NCBI GenBank assembly: GCA_963169105.1
Contig: OY720640.1
Span: forward strand, 118,220,085 to 118,284,084
Source of the DNA: Ceriagrion tenellum
Taxonomy: Eukaryota > Arthropoda > Insecta > Odonata > Coenagrionidae
Length of the DNA: 64,000 nucleotides
Reading direction: 5' to 3'
Shown here in pieces: positions 1 to 12,202 of the stretch. The number at the start of each line of letters is the position of its first letter. Position 1 is the stretch's first letter. Below the pieces are notes generated by a model. The model was not told the origin of the DNA, made no database searches, and was given only the letters and a program-made list of their open reading frames with translations. The translations under genes and the position numbers were made by a program.

Positions 1-520
1 AAAGTTAATAAAATACAAAGGAAAGCAGCGCGCTTCGTTTAAAACTGCTACGAGCGTATATATAGTGTCTCACAACATTTACAGGGATTATAGTGGGAGA
101 CCCTTGAGACTCGGAGGCTACACGCTAGGTTTACGTTGCTTGTGAAAATCAAAACTGATATTTTTCAGAGCGACATAGAGAATGTTTTCATGACTCCTCA
201 CTACATATCTAGGTCTGACAGATGCGATAAAATAAGAGAGATACTCTGCCGAACAGATAGGTACAAGAACTGGTTTTTTTTCCGCGAACAATGTGCGACC
301 ACAATAAAAATCTAGAATTGATAGGCTTAGTTTGCTTGATAAATTCAAAACTTATGTGTTTCAGAGCGACACAGGGAATATTATCATGACAGTCGATCGA
401 TCTCTACGTTCGTCAGAAGCCATTAAGTAAGAGAGTTGCATTTCCGAACAGACAGGTACAAAAACTCGTTCGAAGACTCGTTCGCGAAGACATATATTTA
501 CTGGCGAAGAGGAGTTTTAT
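1..520 (+). pseudogene. Non-LTR retrotransposon RT, C-terminal fragment with internal duplication
   Basis: The plus strand encodes the region after the reverse transcriptase domain of a CR1/L2/Jockey-type element. Recognisable pieces are KIQRKAARFV near base 10, the stretch around ETLETRRLHARF near base 100, and FQSDIENVFMTPHYI followed by a CRTDRYKN motif near base 280. Closely related segments occur at 43.3 kb and, on the other strand, at 53.5 kb. The LDKF..FQSD..N through RTDRYKNSF block occurs twice (about 135-300 and 340-480), so this is either an internal duplication or two nested fragments. Stops and frame changes mean it is dead. The left side runs off the window. Confidence 0.75.
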
Positions 521-543
521 TTGGCAGGTCCCGTAGCCTACTG

Positions 544-1698
544 CCATGTACAGTCAGATTCAAATCTATTGCAAACAATCGAGCGGCGCCACTAACGCTT
601 CTCAAGGAGATCGAGTTTCACTTACGGCGCTGTTATTCGTTGCTATGCGCCGCTACCTATTTTGCTGTTTATTTGCACGTATTCAAATGGTAATAGTTGA
701 GCAATTCCTTGTTTTGTACTAATTCGTCATTAAAATTTCGTTTCTGTTTGGATTTTCGATTTGAGTATAGAAAATTATTGTTTGTTAATCACAACTGTCA
801 CTCTAAATGAATATATTGCGTAGTTTTTGCCGTATTCGTATGCCAGGAACGATCTGCGTTTAATTATAAAGTTTGATGTGTCCATTAATCAATATGTCGC
901 AGCATGTCATTGTTATTCCAGCTGATCGTATTTGGTGTTCGGACACATGCCTATAATTCATTGCCACTTTCATAAAACTAAGGTTAATATGCAATTACTT
1001 CGTGCCATTTATAAGACGGTTTCAATATCTTTGCAGAAAAGATTAATATTGTGCGGTGCTTGTTCTATATCTGGTCGTTTATGTGAACTTATATTTAGAT
1101 GACTGCCATGGCTAATCGCTGGAAAGTTAACGAGAATAGTACCAGTTGCAGGATATTAATTTTGATAGAGGTATTCATGAGGACCCCGGAAGTGAGCTGT
1201 CATTTGTTCTGCATGATCACGCTGATAAGCCTAATTTATGCTCTTCATGCTGATTAACTTCCTCATGGGTTAAGTCCATTCCTTGAAAGTACTGGTTGTA
1301 CCCTCGTACTATGAGAATGATATAAGTGTTTGATCTAGTCTTACCTGATTTAGCGGGAATATCCTAAAAAGCACGTAATGGGGCCTAACTTCTTCATGTT
1401 CCGTTAACTTTAATATTTTGTTTTTTTTTATGATATTGGGATGAAACATGAGGATTTTTGAAAGTCGTATTTTATTCAGATGTAAACTTCTGCCTTCGCA
1501 AAAAAAGTATTGTTATTTTGACGTTACTTTTAGTGCTTTTGGGCGCTCTCAGTCATCTCGTCATTATCAGAATGAACAGCAGAATATGTAGCGGCGCCTA
1601 GCAACGAATAACAGCGCCGTAAGTGAAACTCGATTTCCTTGAGAAGCGTAAGCGCTCGATTCTTTGCAATACATTTGAGTCCGACTGTACGTGGAAAA
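544..1698. mobile_element. Non-autonomous DNA element with ~130-bp terminal inverted repeats
   Basis: Bases 544-672 and 1563-1698 are inverted copies of each other at roughly 85-90% identity. They share GTACAGTCNGANTCAAAT at the outer end and a CTTACGGCGCTGTTATTCG block further in. About 890 bp of AT-rich sequence without a convincing ORF lies between. The short ORFs read across the arms (436-693 plus, 1530-1808 minus) are simply the same repeat read from both ends. No clear target-site duplication was seen, so the superfamily is unassigned. Retroelement fragments lie on both sides, so it probably inserted into old retroelement DNA. Confidence 0.55.
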
Positions 1699-1699
1699 A

Positions 1700-2190
1700 A
1701 TGACATTTGAAATCTAACAGTTCCACACTCAATTACTTTAATCTTATCCATGTGATCGTTTCTACTATAGTAGTTTGGCTGTAGCAAAATATGTTGAGCG
1801 TCCAGCAAAAATAGTCTAAATCAAATATTCGTAAAGTATTTAACCTATATTTTCCCTTCAATCGGATAGAGGTTCCAACCCTAAAATCCCTCAGTAATTT
1901 AGTAACACTAATATGTTTGTCATTACAATTATTAACAAATCTAGCTGCCTTCAACTCTATTCCATCTATATGTGTCACTAGTATCTACTCCGTAAGGGTC
2001 CTATATACTAGCGGCGTACTTCAAGTGAGGTCTACGAGGAAAATAACATCGCTCCTTTACTTCCTTTCCACATTTTCTTAGTATTCTTTCAAAAAATCCT
2101 GATTTACGATTTGCCCGTCCGCAAATTTCACGTATATGCTTCCCCCACAACAAGTCCAGATTAAGGCCGGTATTCATAGTCCTCAACAAT
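1700..2190 (-). pseudogene. Non-LTR retrotransposon RT, C-terminal fragment
   Basis: Read on the minus strand this gives LLWGKHIREICGRANRKSGF, then ERILRKCGKEVKERCYF and PHLKYAASI. It continues after a frame change with IELKAARFVNNCND and SVTKLLRDF. This order (W-KHI-E, R-LGF--R-L, V-PHLEYA, K-ARFV--CY) is the conserved tail downstream of the RT catalytic core in insect CR1/L2/Jockey elements. It lies opposite in orientation to the fragment at 1-520 and abuts the inverted-repeat element. The catalytic core is absent. Confidence 0.75.
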
Positions 2191-2430
2191 TACTGATTCG
2201 TTTCAATCTATGATTATATCTCTAATTAACTACTGTTTCTTATTCATAGTCGCCAAAGAATCAGTGATTCGTCACTCCTTGATTCTTAAATCAGAGATTC
2301 ATCAATCTCTGAGTAATATGTATTCACAGTCGTCAAATCATCATTGTTTTATATATCTAGTATTCATAAGTCAAGCAAACCGCAACTATTTGGCCAAATA
2401 ATCATTGATTCGTGAATTTAGCTCCTGACC
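2163..2430. repeat. Iterated TATTCATAGTC / GATTCGT block
   Basis: Variants of TATTCATAGTC occur near 2171, 2242, 2320 and 2360. They are interspersed with TGATTCGT and its complement, and GGCC lies at each end (GGCCGGTATTCATAG at 2163; TTTGGCCAAATAATC near 2390). It resembles the internally repetitive end of a MITE, but the family was not identified. The ORF here (2210-2401) is AT-rich and shows nothing coding-like. Confidence 0.3.
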
Positions 2431-3001
2431 GTAATTAATTAGAGTTTTTATTTGTAGGACGTCGGTAGTTCTGTGATTGTTTACGACATACAAGTATTCG
2501 TGTCTTTACGTACCAACTGTACAATTTTTATACGGTGCTAAAGGCATAGATTAACGTCTTAAAATTCATTAGGATTATTGATTACCTTGAATTGATTAGG
2601 ATTTCCGTGCAATGGAATTTTGTTTGGATGTATTGGCGTATGTGATTGCCGATGTCGATGTACCAGGGTATCACTAAAGGCTGCGAAAAACACACATTCA
2701 GGATCCAAAAAATCTAAATTACTCACGAGGGGAGACTACGTACCCTGTTTCGCCGACTTGAATGCCGTATTTTCTATGTCGTGCACGAGGCCAAAGGCTA
2801 ATTCGCCTTGGACTTCGTCAAACATATCCTGGTTGTATTGTAATTAATCAGTTTACAATCAGAAATATCCTACCCTGGTATAAAAAAAGCTGGGAAAATT
2901 TACTCTCGCCAGGTTGTTCCGGAGTCTCACATCACCCGTCTCAATCACCCTCAAAGAGACTTTGCTTATAAGTCTTATTATCGCCCGACAGTATTATATG
3001 A
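2430..3001. other. Unassigned AT-rich sequence
   Basis: No recognisable gene or repeat was found. Two overlapping short plus-strand ORFs (2620-2847, 2762-2971) have no motif I recognise and lack splice-like boundaries. Confidence 0.4.
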
Positions 3002-3080
3002 TCGTTTGGTGTAGTGGGTAGCGCCGCGGAATCGTACGATAAGGTTGGGCGGTTTGAAACTGCAGGCGGCCGTTTTTTTT
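3002..3080 (+). repeat. tRNA-derived SINE head or decayed tRNA
   Basis: TTTGGTGTAGTGGGTAGCGC matches a tRNA D-arm/A-box, and about 30 bases later GGCGGTTTGAAACTGC matches a degenerate B-box/T-arm (canonical GGTTCGAATCC). A T8 run at 3073 would act as a Pol III terminator. The acceptor stem does not pair, so it is not a functional tRNA. A SINE head or tRNA pseudogene of a Thr-like tRNA (ATCGTACGAT in the anticodon region) is the best reading. Confidence 0.5.
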
Positions 3081-4044
3081 CCTTCTTTATATTCACGACC
3101 AGAGAGAAATTTTTCCTCTGAGTTACGTGTCATATCATAGGACTTCACCTCGCTTTTTTTCTCGTGATACTTTCCACAAAATTCATACTCAAGTGTGAAT
3201 CTTTAATGGCAATCGCCTCTCTAGGGTCTGGTGATGGACCGCTTATGATATACGTCAATCTCTGTTTAAAATCCGTAATCTAACTTTCTGTAACAATAGA
3301 CATGAGTGTTGACAGACGAAGAGTTTAATAGAGGATACCGATCCTCAAAACCCGTAGTGATCGAGTATATTCTTCTTAGAACTAATGTTCATATATCGAC
3401 ACTTTCCGCGAGGACTGACAGTTCCTTTTGTGCTACTGTGGCTCATTGCTTTGAGATTTTACGCTTAGACATCAATATTGAATTGTTGAAACCATATTAC
3501 AAATTAAAAAAAAATATATCACGGCGGTTTTTTATCACGCAGTAATTTAAAAAATCTCCAGGCTGAATTTAACATCGGCCGAAATTGTCATGAATGTTTC
3601 ACTCGTAATCTATCATCAATTGCTACTAATAACATATTTCAAATTTTCTTTATCGGTAATGATCAGTTATAAATACTGCTACTGCTACTCTTCGTCCTCT
3701 TTGGTGTTTTACGTACATATGTAGGGATTGCTAGCTCTGTTTCGCGGCCAACGGTGTCCAGAACTGTGAAACATATAACTAATCTTTTGGCCGTCCAAAT
3801 AGTTGACACCATCAGGCCGCCTGTTTCTTATGATGCTCAGGCGACGAATAGGTGCCTCGGGTGTCTCTTTGTGAGAATAGAAAAAAGAGGAGACCACACT
3901 TATGGTCGGACAATTCCTGACGTTAAACAGCACACGCTACATCGTCAACACTTGCCGAAATACGAGATTACTATTTGTTGATTTTCCCGAGCAAACGCCT
4001 TCATTAGCGTTGAATAATCATAAGAAATAATTCTTTCTTTCAAC
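3081..4044. other. Unassigned sequence left of duplication copy A
   Basis: No gene or repeat family was recognised. Overlapping ORFs on both strands at 3709-3981 are of moderate base composition but share no motif with known proteins. The right edge at about 4045 is the point where similarity to 47160 begins. Confidence 0.4.
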
Positions 4045-4800
4045 TTTCGTTTACAGCATCTAGGTCTTTCTTCAACGCAATTTATCAGACTCCGTGTTAA
4101 TATGCCTGTAAAATACTGCGTCGTCCGCGAAAAGGTGATTGTTGCTCATTAGGACGGTGGTGATATCATTAATATACAAATGGAATTATAAGAGACAAAT
4201 GACACTCCCCTGGGGTACACCGAATGTGACTTAACTGTATCTGAACTAGCGCCATTTAGAACTACCCTCTGTTCGCGGTTACTTACGAAATCTTCAATCC
4301 AGCATATTATATAGTGATGTATTCCATAGGCTTTTAGCTTAATAATTACTTTTGAATGCGGAACTTCATCGAATTTTTTTTTGAAATCTAAAAATATCGC
4401 GTCTACCTGGGTGAACCTTTCTCCAGAGGAAAGAACATCGTGAATAAAAAGGGCTAGCTGAGTTTCATAGGACCTGCCGTTTCGAAATCCATGCTGGTTT
4501 TGACTTTACAAGTTCTGAATATCTAAATACCTCATAATTGTGCTGAAGATTATATGTTCTAATACTTTTCCTTAGATGGACGTGGGGAAGATAGGTCTGT
4601 GTTACTTGGATCTTCCTTATCGCCGCTCTTAAAGATAGGAGTAACGTTTGCAATTTTCCAATCGCAAGGGACAAGACGTTGTGCTAGCGATTTTTCATAT
4701 ACTATTTTCAAGTACGGTGATGCTTCTGACGCTAAATCGCAATATCGGGCCAGCATAATTTTCAATCAGTCCGCAAGGTTTTGGGAAACGGGGATTCTAT
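4045..4800 (-). pseudogene. Non-LTR retrotransposon RT domain, copy A
   Basis: The minus strand from 4765 starts with an RT N-terminal region: ASEASPYLKIVYEKSLAQR, then VPCDWKIANVTPIFKSGDKE. After a frame change it gives QHGFRNGRSYETQLALF and VDAIFLDFKKKFDEVPHSK, then WIEDFVSNREQRVVLNGASS. The normal SGVPQGSVLGPLLF block is wrecked by a frameshift near 4215, and the YADD box is lost. It is homologous to 30940-31220 and to copy B at 47160-47885, with which it shares the same frameshift at the PQGS block. Its 3' part stops abruptly at 4045, whereas copy B continues, so the duplication boundary falls inside this relic. Confidence 0.9.
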
Positions 4801-4807
4801 GTTAGTT

Positions 4808-5015
4808 AAAAATACAGGCTTCCCACCCTGCCTGGCTCGGGCTCGAATCCCGGCGAATTTTGGCAGATATCCCATTTCCTTCTTCAGTAAAATGTTGAAA
4901 AAAGGTCAAGTGAAGCACTCCCTCAAGGTGCGGACGTTCAACCTTGGTGCCGTTCGATAAGAGCAGGCTAGCGCCGACCACAGGTTTCCCTCCCCACTAC
5001 CTTCTTCTCCGAGTA
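4808..5015 (+). repeat. SINE-like fragment with B-box, copy A
   Basis: GGGCTCGAATCCCGG near 4840 is a good tRNA T-arm/B-box. It is followed by a body ending in TAAGAGCAGGCTAGCGCCGA and a pyrimidine-rich stretch (TTTCCCTCCCC). The A-box half is missing or degenerate. The same unit occurs at 47930-48125 in copy B, where the body is slightly longer. It sits between RT relics in opposite orientations. Confidence 0.5.
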
Positions 5016-5019
5016 ATGT

Positions 5020-5160
5020 GACAATGGTATCATTAGTTTGCTGACCTCTTGCAATAACTAGAATAGGAATCGCTTTCCGACCGTCGACGAAACTTATTTT
5101 ATTTTCTGGCGATGTTATTAATATTTTATGAACTCCGGCTTACTAAGGTATATATATCTT
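5020..5160 (+). pseudogene. Short RT C-terminal relic, copy A
   Basis: The nucleotide stretch GCTGACCTCTTGCAATAACT, then AGGAATCGCTTTCCGACCGTCGA, closely matches the post-RT region of the element at 36160-36290, down to the CGATTTTATTAATATTT-ATGAACTCC part. No open frame survives. It is also present at 48160-48300. Confidence 0.45.
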
Positions 5161-6548
5161 GTTGTAATTCGATAATATGCGCACAGTTTGGCTTCTAAAC
5201 GAGAAATAATGCATTTAAGTTAAATTGTTTCCAGCAAAATCAAGGTGTCACCACTAGACCAATCGAAATGGACATATTTCAATATAATTTCGCCTAACTT
5301 CCGAATACCACGCCAATATCTTTAGTCATAACATGCTTTACTTAAGGAAAATCTTAATAGTATAAACCTAGTTGCGTTTCCATTGCTGCATTCACGGTGA
5401 AGACTAACCTTAAATAAATGCAATTAAATGAAATTTGGGCCAAGAATTTCCTTTCGTCCTACTAGAAAAATTATTAAAATACGCAAACAATGACACTTGA
5501 ATGCCGTTCTAACCACTTTAAGAACAAGCTAATTCCAACAACAGATTTCGTTCAACCATTTCTCAATTCCTTCAATAACCTAACCCTCTGCTAATTTGCC
5601 GCTAAGAACATCAGTTGTCAGTTGCCTACCTCGAATGACGGACCGACTGATTATATACTTTTATGTATGTACTGTATATGTTAAATGTGTATACTTTTCT
5701 GACTCAATATGAGAGGAACTCTTGAGAGAAGTGTATTGGCTTGCATTGGTGGCCAGTATACAGTGGTTTCCCATTCCGATGGGGTCTGGTTTGAGTCCAT
5801 GGGTCAGGACAGCGATTTGAAAATGAGTCCAAGTAAACTAGTCTCAAGCACCATGAAATTGCGATGTTTGCAGATAGGTGAAGTACGCGCGATTTTCCGG
5901 GTTACCGAAAGATGCTATTTTATCCCCGCCCAGTATCTCTAAATGTAAAAAGTAATCGAAGAGACAAAATGATTTGGCTGAAGTTATGTGTACAAATATT
6001 GAATGAACCTTATCTCTATAAGTACCTAAATGCAGAATAAAACGAAGCAAACCGCTGAGAATCTCCTTCAGCATAAATTATCCTTCTGTCCTATCTCTCT
6101 TCCATTTCCTTTATCGTGTTCCCATTTATTTTCATAATTTCAGTCCCATAGTACCAACACCGCCTCCTCCTTGCATTAGTGTCAAATGGTCGGGTGAAGG
6201 AGAGTTAGAAATATCACGTTCAAGTTGTTTTCAACCTGTTCATTTTTCAATGCGACATCGGCATCGGGATACCTTTCGCTCTTTATTTTCAAATTTCGGC
6301 CAGACCGTTACCATCTCTCGTCCCCTCGCAGTGTAGAAACTTCGTCAAACCTTCCAAAATAATATGGAACCGAGGCCGTGGCCATATGACTTGAATTTGC
6401 CAGGAGATGATTGTGCGATCAGCCCAGGAGAGTGACGCAGGACAACCTGAGCATACTCAAGGGCATTACTTCATTCAAGCTTCGCGCGAAGTCCGTCGCT
6501 CGATAATATTTCACTAGTGCGATGACCTGGTGATGAGAAGTTTGACGT
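5160..6548. other. Duplicated sequence without recognised gene, copy A
   Basis: It matches 48300-49654. Bases 5850-6480 are almost identical to 48945-49575, while the sequence to the left is clearly more diverged. ORFs 5709-5942 and 5844-6074 overlap on opposite strands, and only the minus-strand one is also open in copy B (48941-49171). No motif was recognised. Confidence 0.4.
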
Positions 6549-6809
6549 GTGTTAATTATGAGGCATTGGCTATGTGTACTGAGTGTGTTGCTTTCTAGTT
6601 TCAGATGTTACAAGCTTTACGTACCCAGATTTAGTTTTTGCATGGGGAAGGATTGCATTATGCATATCGAGGTAGCAAAATATCCGTGCGGAGCCTCGAT
6701 TCGCTTACAGGAATATGGGATATTCCTTTTATTCAAAGAAAAGGTTTACGCAGTTTCCCGCCATCAACAATGCCTAGTAGTGTGTGTGCTACAGTGTGTG
6801 TGGAACTAA
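6549..6809 (+). other. Short ORF retained in both duplicates, copy A
   Basis: This 86-codon ORF starts with a hydrophobic, signal-peptide-like stretch (HWLCVLSVLLSSFRCYKLYV). Its middle part (FSFCMGKDCIMH through GASIRLQEYGIFLLFKEKVY) is open in the same frame at 49702-49905 in copy B. The copy-B version loses the first 19 codons through small indels and has a different C-terminus. No family was recognised and the codon use is not distinctive, so chance retention is a real possibility. Confidence 0.2.
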
Positions 6810-8699
6810 GTGTCTTTATATTTAAGTGTGTTCGTGTAATGTTCTGAGTACGCCCAACAGTAACGAATTATGTGCAACTTCCCAAGGGTTCCGGAAAACT
6901 GCATAATTCCCTTGTTTCCGCCTCAAGGTTGAGTGGTGTGCAGTCCGGATCGATTGAAAATCAACAAATAATGGATGGCATGCCATATAGATTTCAGGTA
7001 TGTAATTATGCTAATTAGTGATTTCTATGCCTACAGGGAATATCTTGTTTTATCTAGCTCTATTGTTGAGGGTCAGGATGACGTTGGTAATCGAAATGAG
7101 TTGTAAACTTAAGGTCATGATAACATTTTAGGTGCAGATGGCCAAAAAGATTAACGAAACAAAAGTTTTAAGAAACGAAGGTACTTTAACTATTCGGGTG
7201 TTCCACTGACAACACTTCGCCCTCCACATTGATCTGTAAACTCCCGCTGAGAACGCAGAAGAATTTGTTGACAGCAGAAACAACCAATGCAGTGTGCACC
7301 AAAAAAAAATGCCAGTCATTATTTAAAATCCACGGAAACCTACGATTGAATAACTGAGAAATATTTTGGAGGATTGCTCTGTCACTCCGTATTTTTTGTG
7401 TATGTGTGTCTCTGTCGGTATATTTTGTGCACGTTATCAATCTGAAGGGAGTAATGAATTCTTGAACTTTTCCCGGTCCTGTTGTACCACTTATGATGCT
7501 CTTCTTCAGTGGATTACTCTGCCCCTCAGTCGAAATTCTTGCCACTGACTGCGCGCGATGATAAGGCATTTATAGTACAAACTTTTTTCAGGTTATTTTC
7601 AGTGATTTTCAAAGTTCAACTGACGTAACGAGGGAGTCAAATATTAACCTCAGAGAGAACCCCAAACTCGAGTAATTCTAAATTATTCTGCTAATCAGAG
7701 TCTTACGTAAAACCTCATAATATCTAGCCTCTTCAGTCCAGGCTCGCTAATGGCTGTATAAAATTTTCTATTCCATTGATATTAATAGCGTGTTGCATTC
7801 GTCTGCATTCGTCATTAAATCTTTCTGACACAAAAATCATAAATACATGCTCGAAATGTAACTGAAGAAGGATTAATCGATTATCTTTAACTTCTTAGCA
7901 GGTGATCTAAATTATAAGGCGGAGTAATACCAGTCCAGTCTATTTGTTTGAAAGCTAGTACTGACTAGTATTTTAATTATTTTCCTTTAAATGTCGGCCT
8001 ATTATTATCTTAATATTCCCAGTAAATAAATTACTGCATTCAAGAATTTATTACATCAGTGCAACAGCGTAGGAATATTTTCTCATTGCTCGCGTTCAAA
8101 CGATGGATACACCATAGTAGTGGTAGATGCACAGGCAGGAGAGATAAAATGAACGATTTTTTATGCTGCTGGAAGATTAGCATAATCATTAACACTTTAC
8201 TTCAATAAATATTTAGCATATTTGAGCATTTTATTGGAATTTTCCAAATTTTATTTTGAAAGGTTCTATTCTGATTATTCCACGAGAGTCAATTTATCCT
8301 TTCACTCGAAAGCTACCATTACATTCCTCATGATATCTTTTTATTTTTTACACCATTCAAGCTTAAATCGTCTTGGAACTTCAATTTCCTTCAGTAAGTA
8401 CTTGTAAAACGTGTGACTCCGGTATTATTTAGTCTTTTGTAAAGTATATAACGACTGCTTTGGAATAAAAAGCACTGGATTGACAGTGGAAATCTCTATT
8501 TTATTATGTTCAAAAAGTGCGATTACCATGACATCAGAACAAGCATTCATCATACCTTAAGATTAAAAACCACCAGCCGTGGTGTATTTAGTACGCCTAC
8601 GAAATTAACGGGCAGTGATCTTCTTATGACAACGTTAGAAAAAGTTTTCGTTGATTACCAGTCTAACACCGAATAAAAAGAACCATCGGCTCGTGAAAG
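6810..8699. other. Duplicated AT-rich sequence, copy A
   Basis: It matches 49930-51800. No gene was recognised. Bases 8340-8530 also resemble 25260-25440 (TTAAATCGTCTTGGAACTTC, AGTACTTGTAAAAC, AAGTATATAACGACTGCTTT), so this includes one member of an unclassified dispersed repeat. Confidence 0.4.
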
Positions 8700-9620
8700 T
8701 CAAGAATGTCTAAATTGTGAATTGTGTCATCCTTAGTGAATACACCTTCTAAGTGATGATTTAATTAATTGGTTTTAAATAGAGATTGTGTTGTTTCCTT
8801 TGTCTCCTGAGCTTCTGCCTTAGTTAGTGGTTATACGTACGAGGTTCTTTACTCTCCCGCTTGAATGTGTATGGAATATATTCATCATATATTGTGGCAA
8901 TGAATTTCGTGAATTAAGCTTCTAACTTCTCTCCGAATTTTACATAATCGCATTTTTCAAATAAATAGACTTTACCTTTGGGTTTTACAGTGGAATCTAC
9001 TGTTATTTTCAAAGCCGTTAAAATTACATCATGATCACTTATGCCTTCGAGGGTATCGACTTATTTAACCATTTTAGTGTGACAAACAGCTAAAAGGTCT
9101 AATATTTTATTACCTCTCATAGGTTCGTTTACTAATTGAGTAAGAGAGTGGTGTGAAGGTGCATTTAGTAATGCCTCACTTATATCACGCTTCCTTGAAC
9201 TGGTTCAACGCTATTGGTATTCCAAGTTATAGCCGGAAGGTTGAAATCCCCACCGATAACTATCACGCTTTTGTTATCTTTCGAGGTAAATGATGTAAAT
9301 TGAGTTTCTAATTTGTGCAAAACGTCGATTTTGGAATATGGTGGCCTGTAAAATGAGCAAACATGCATATTTATTTTGATCTGTTGCTTAATGGTATACC
9401 AAACGCTATCCATTCCAATGTCGTCTAAAATGTGTGCGGTTCTATTCAAATAAGATTTCATTGCTTTAAATACTCCGCCGCTTCTATATGTTCGATCACG
9501 TCTATGAATTTTATATCCTGTCGGAAGAACTTCGCTAAAGTTAATATTTCCTCCAAGCCAGCTCTCTGTTCCATATAGTGTAAGCGTTTTCAAATGTATG
9601 TTCGACTTTGTCACGTTTTT
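8700..9620 (-). pseudogene. Non-LTR ORF2 endonuclease fragment, copy A
   Basis: The minus strand from 9614 has 144 open codons of an apurinic-type endonuclease (EEP fold). They include LYGTESWLGGNINFSE (equivalent to the usual TETWL), VCSFYRPPYSKIDVL, and IVIGGDFNLPAITWN with the metal/phosphate-binding D and N. A stop follows. Downstream, THE relic continues as HHSLTQLVNEPMRGNKILDL, TLEGISDHDVI and VYLFEKCDYVKFGE, with further stops, to about 8700. Copy B (53330-56110) keeps the RT as well; here everything from the linker onward has been deleted. The element is dead and N-terminally truncated. Confidence 0.9.
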
Positions 9621-11789
9621 TCTTTACGCTACGGAAATTTACTATTACTGACTCTATTTTGCATTAAGCTTGAATGTCGGTTCGAGTTTTTCGGTAATTT
9701 TGTGTGCTATCTTTTTGATGTACTTGAATCTGATTGTGTCACCATCCTACCGCAATCTATAGTTTTTATAACAGTATTAATTAATACAGTAAATCTTCCG
9801 TTTGGAAAACTACGATACGGAAAAAACTACCAGGGTTAGCATTAATTTTATATCAGATGTACACGCGATTTACCGAGTGCCAGCATGATGCTTATTAGTT
9901 CAAATAATTTCCACTTACTCTTAAAAATGGCATTAATAAGAATTTATCGATATTCAAGTATATCACTCAATGATTGAGCGTTATAAGAAAGGGACTCTTA
10001 ATGAGGATTCTCCAGATGACATCTTCGTCTTCACCATCCTCGTTCACGAATCATTTGGTTCCGGGATTACAATTATGACGCGCTATCAAAAGGTGTTGTT
10101 TCTACTGCAATATGGAACATTTTCTCTGTACTCTACACCTCATGGCTGAGTAACTTATTCTATAAGTAGGTATTCTACTTTCAAATACCTATTCAGAAAC
10201 AAAACTTCGTAAACCGTCCACATGGGTTATATACGATATTTCTCCGTGATTCTTGGATTTAAAGACGCAGGATATAAGTAACTGAAGGAAGTAAGAAGAG
10301 TTATACCTACATTCAATTCACGCAAAATACATCTACATACCACCCTGCGAGCCGCCTACCACATCAACACCGATTGATTTATTCTAGTTGTAGCAATTCC
10401 AATTTCATATAGCCATTCAGAAACAAAAAACCTCTTCAACTGTCCGCATGGGTTGTATTGGATAATTTCCCGTGAATCTTAGACATAAAGACACATCATA
10501 TCAGAAACAAAACGAAGTAAGACGACTTATACGAACATTTAATTTACGCAAAATACTGAATCATTCAGATCGATAATATTTTTGGGAGAAGGAAGACGGA
10601 TGATTACAGGAAGAGCAAAAAGTGGTAATACATTCCCATCATCGATTATTGGAGTTGGCATCGAGAAAACTTATCGGGTGGTAAACTGTGACATGAGCAA
10701 CGAAAGAAATGAACAAGGAATCCATAGTTTTGTGTTAAGAAAGTACAACATTATAGTACAGTCACTTATGGCTGTGCTTAAATCCTCGACTGGCTATTGG
10801 GCAGTACAGACCTAAAAGTATCATTTACTGGCCTGAAACACACAAGCAGTGGGGAGAGTTATCATCAAAGTCGCTCTCATAACTCGGCCGGGCTAACTTA
10901 GCACATATCCTTCATAAATACCCATTACTGGAGCATCCATAATAATTTTGATAAGCCTTGGAGATATTACGCATCTCTCCTCTGCGCCAAGTTAAATACG
11001 AAACTAATCATGTTAAACTCTCGCTAGTTATGCTATCGTTTTGGGCCACATGAATGACATTTGTAACTGCTCGTTCACTCCACATTCTCTCAAAAACTTC
11101 CACAACCAATTTTATTCACACCTCCTGTCTTTTGCTTTTATCGCTACGCTAAATCCAAAAATACATTATACTCTTCATTTTGGAAGTACATATTTTTCCC
11201 TGTCAATGAAGTGAGAAATGCTGAAGTGAGAACGGCTGTTCACCACATTCACTACCACTCTCACCCCGCAAAACAAACCTGCGGTTCTGTCAACATTAGT
11301 GTTCCTGGATATATAGATATTTGTTTTACATAACAATTTTCTCGGAGTACACTATAAATATATTGCTCCATCGATCGACATTGTATAATTACGGTCAACC
11401 AAACCATCTCCTTGCACAGAGGAATCACTCCAAAGGAGCCTTTAAACACTAATAATTAAAACATAATAGTGACTTATGACTATTTACAGCGACCCAGATG
11501 GTCAGTACACCATATTCCTTCCTAGAGGTGGATTGCGGACAACCGTATTATGACAGTCAAGAAACCTTACCGATACGATACTGGCAAGATTAGAATAGTT
11601 AAGGCAGGTGGAGCATTTCTTGAAGTATACTAGTGAATATGGGAAAAAACAAGAGACCAGAAGAGCATCTACGCTACCTTAATTCAGAATCACCGATAAC
11701 AGCCATAGAATAATTAGGGAGAGCAGGGTGACTCAATCTAGTCGTTTCCTAGTAGGATGACAATGCCAGCTAACGATATCATGGCGTAG
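9620..11789. other. Duplicated sequence, copy A
   Basis: It matches 56110-58880. It holds a two-unit tandem repeat (10190-10560) and a solo retroelement tail. The ORF 10582-10815 is not open in copy B, where the sequence carries frameshifts, so it is unlikely to be a gene. Copy B has about 550 bp between 57505 and 58050 that are absent here at about 10935. Confidence 0.4.
10190..10560. repeat. Two-unit duplication flanking a retroelement 3' tail
   Basis: Bases 10191-10330 and 10423-10557 are diverged copies: ATTCAGAAACAAAA, CGTCC-CATGGGTT, AAAGACGCA/AAAGACACA, ACGCAAAATAC. Between them (10330-10375) is the complement of a non-LTR 3' end, ATCTACATACCACCCTGCGA. The same arrangement is kept in copy B (56707-57070). 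Confidence 0.6.
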
Positions 11790-12202
11790 GATATATTGCC
11801 TGATAATTTTCGAAAAATTTATAAGAAATTAGTTTAGTGTAAAAAGCCCTGTCCGAGAATAATGCGATGGATGTCAAGAACTAATTAATAAACTCATTTG
11901 AAATACTTAAACTGTAGTGGTAATACGTCCCAAAATCAAAATTCGATAAAAGCACCGAGATATTAGATTATAACGTTACTACAGTAAGGAGTTTCGGCAA
12001 AAAGCTACAGCAGACTTATTCGTATTTGAGTTATACCTCGTTGGTTCGTTGGCCAAAGCCGAGCTAAGGCGGGTTCGCGTGTGAGTGTTCCTACCTACCG
12101 ACCTATCCCCACCCCCCACCTCGTGTGCCTATTGGACCGCTTACCCGCAGGAGAGCGGAGAACAACCCTCTCTGCCCCAGCGTGTGATAACCAAGGTCTC
12201 AG

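Noticed and set aside
436..1808. Similar proteins encoded at 436-693 (+) and 1530-1808 (-)
   Set aside because: The similarity is the inverted repeat of a DNA element read from both ends, not a gene pair.
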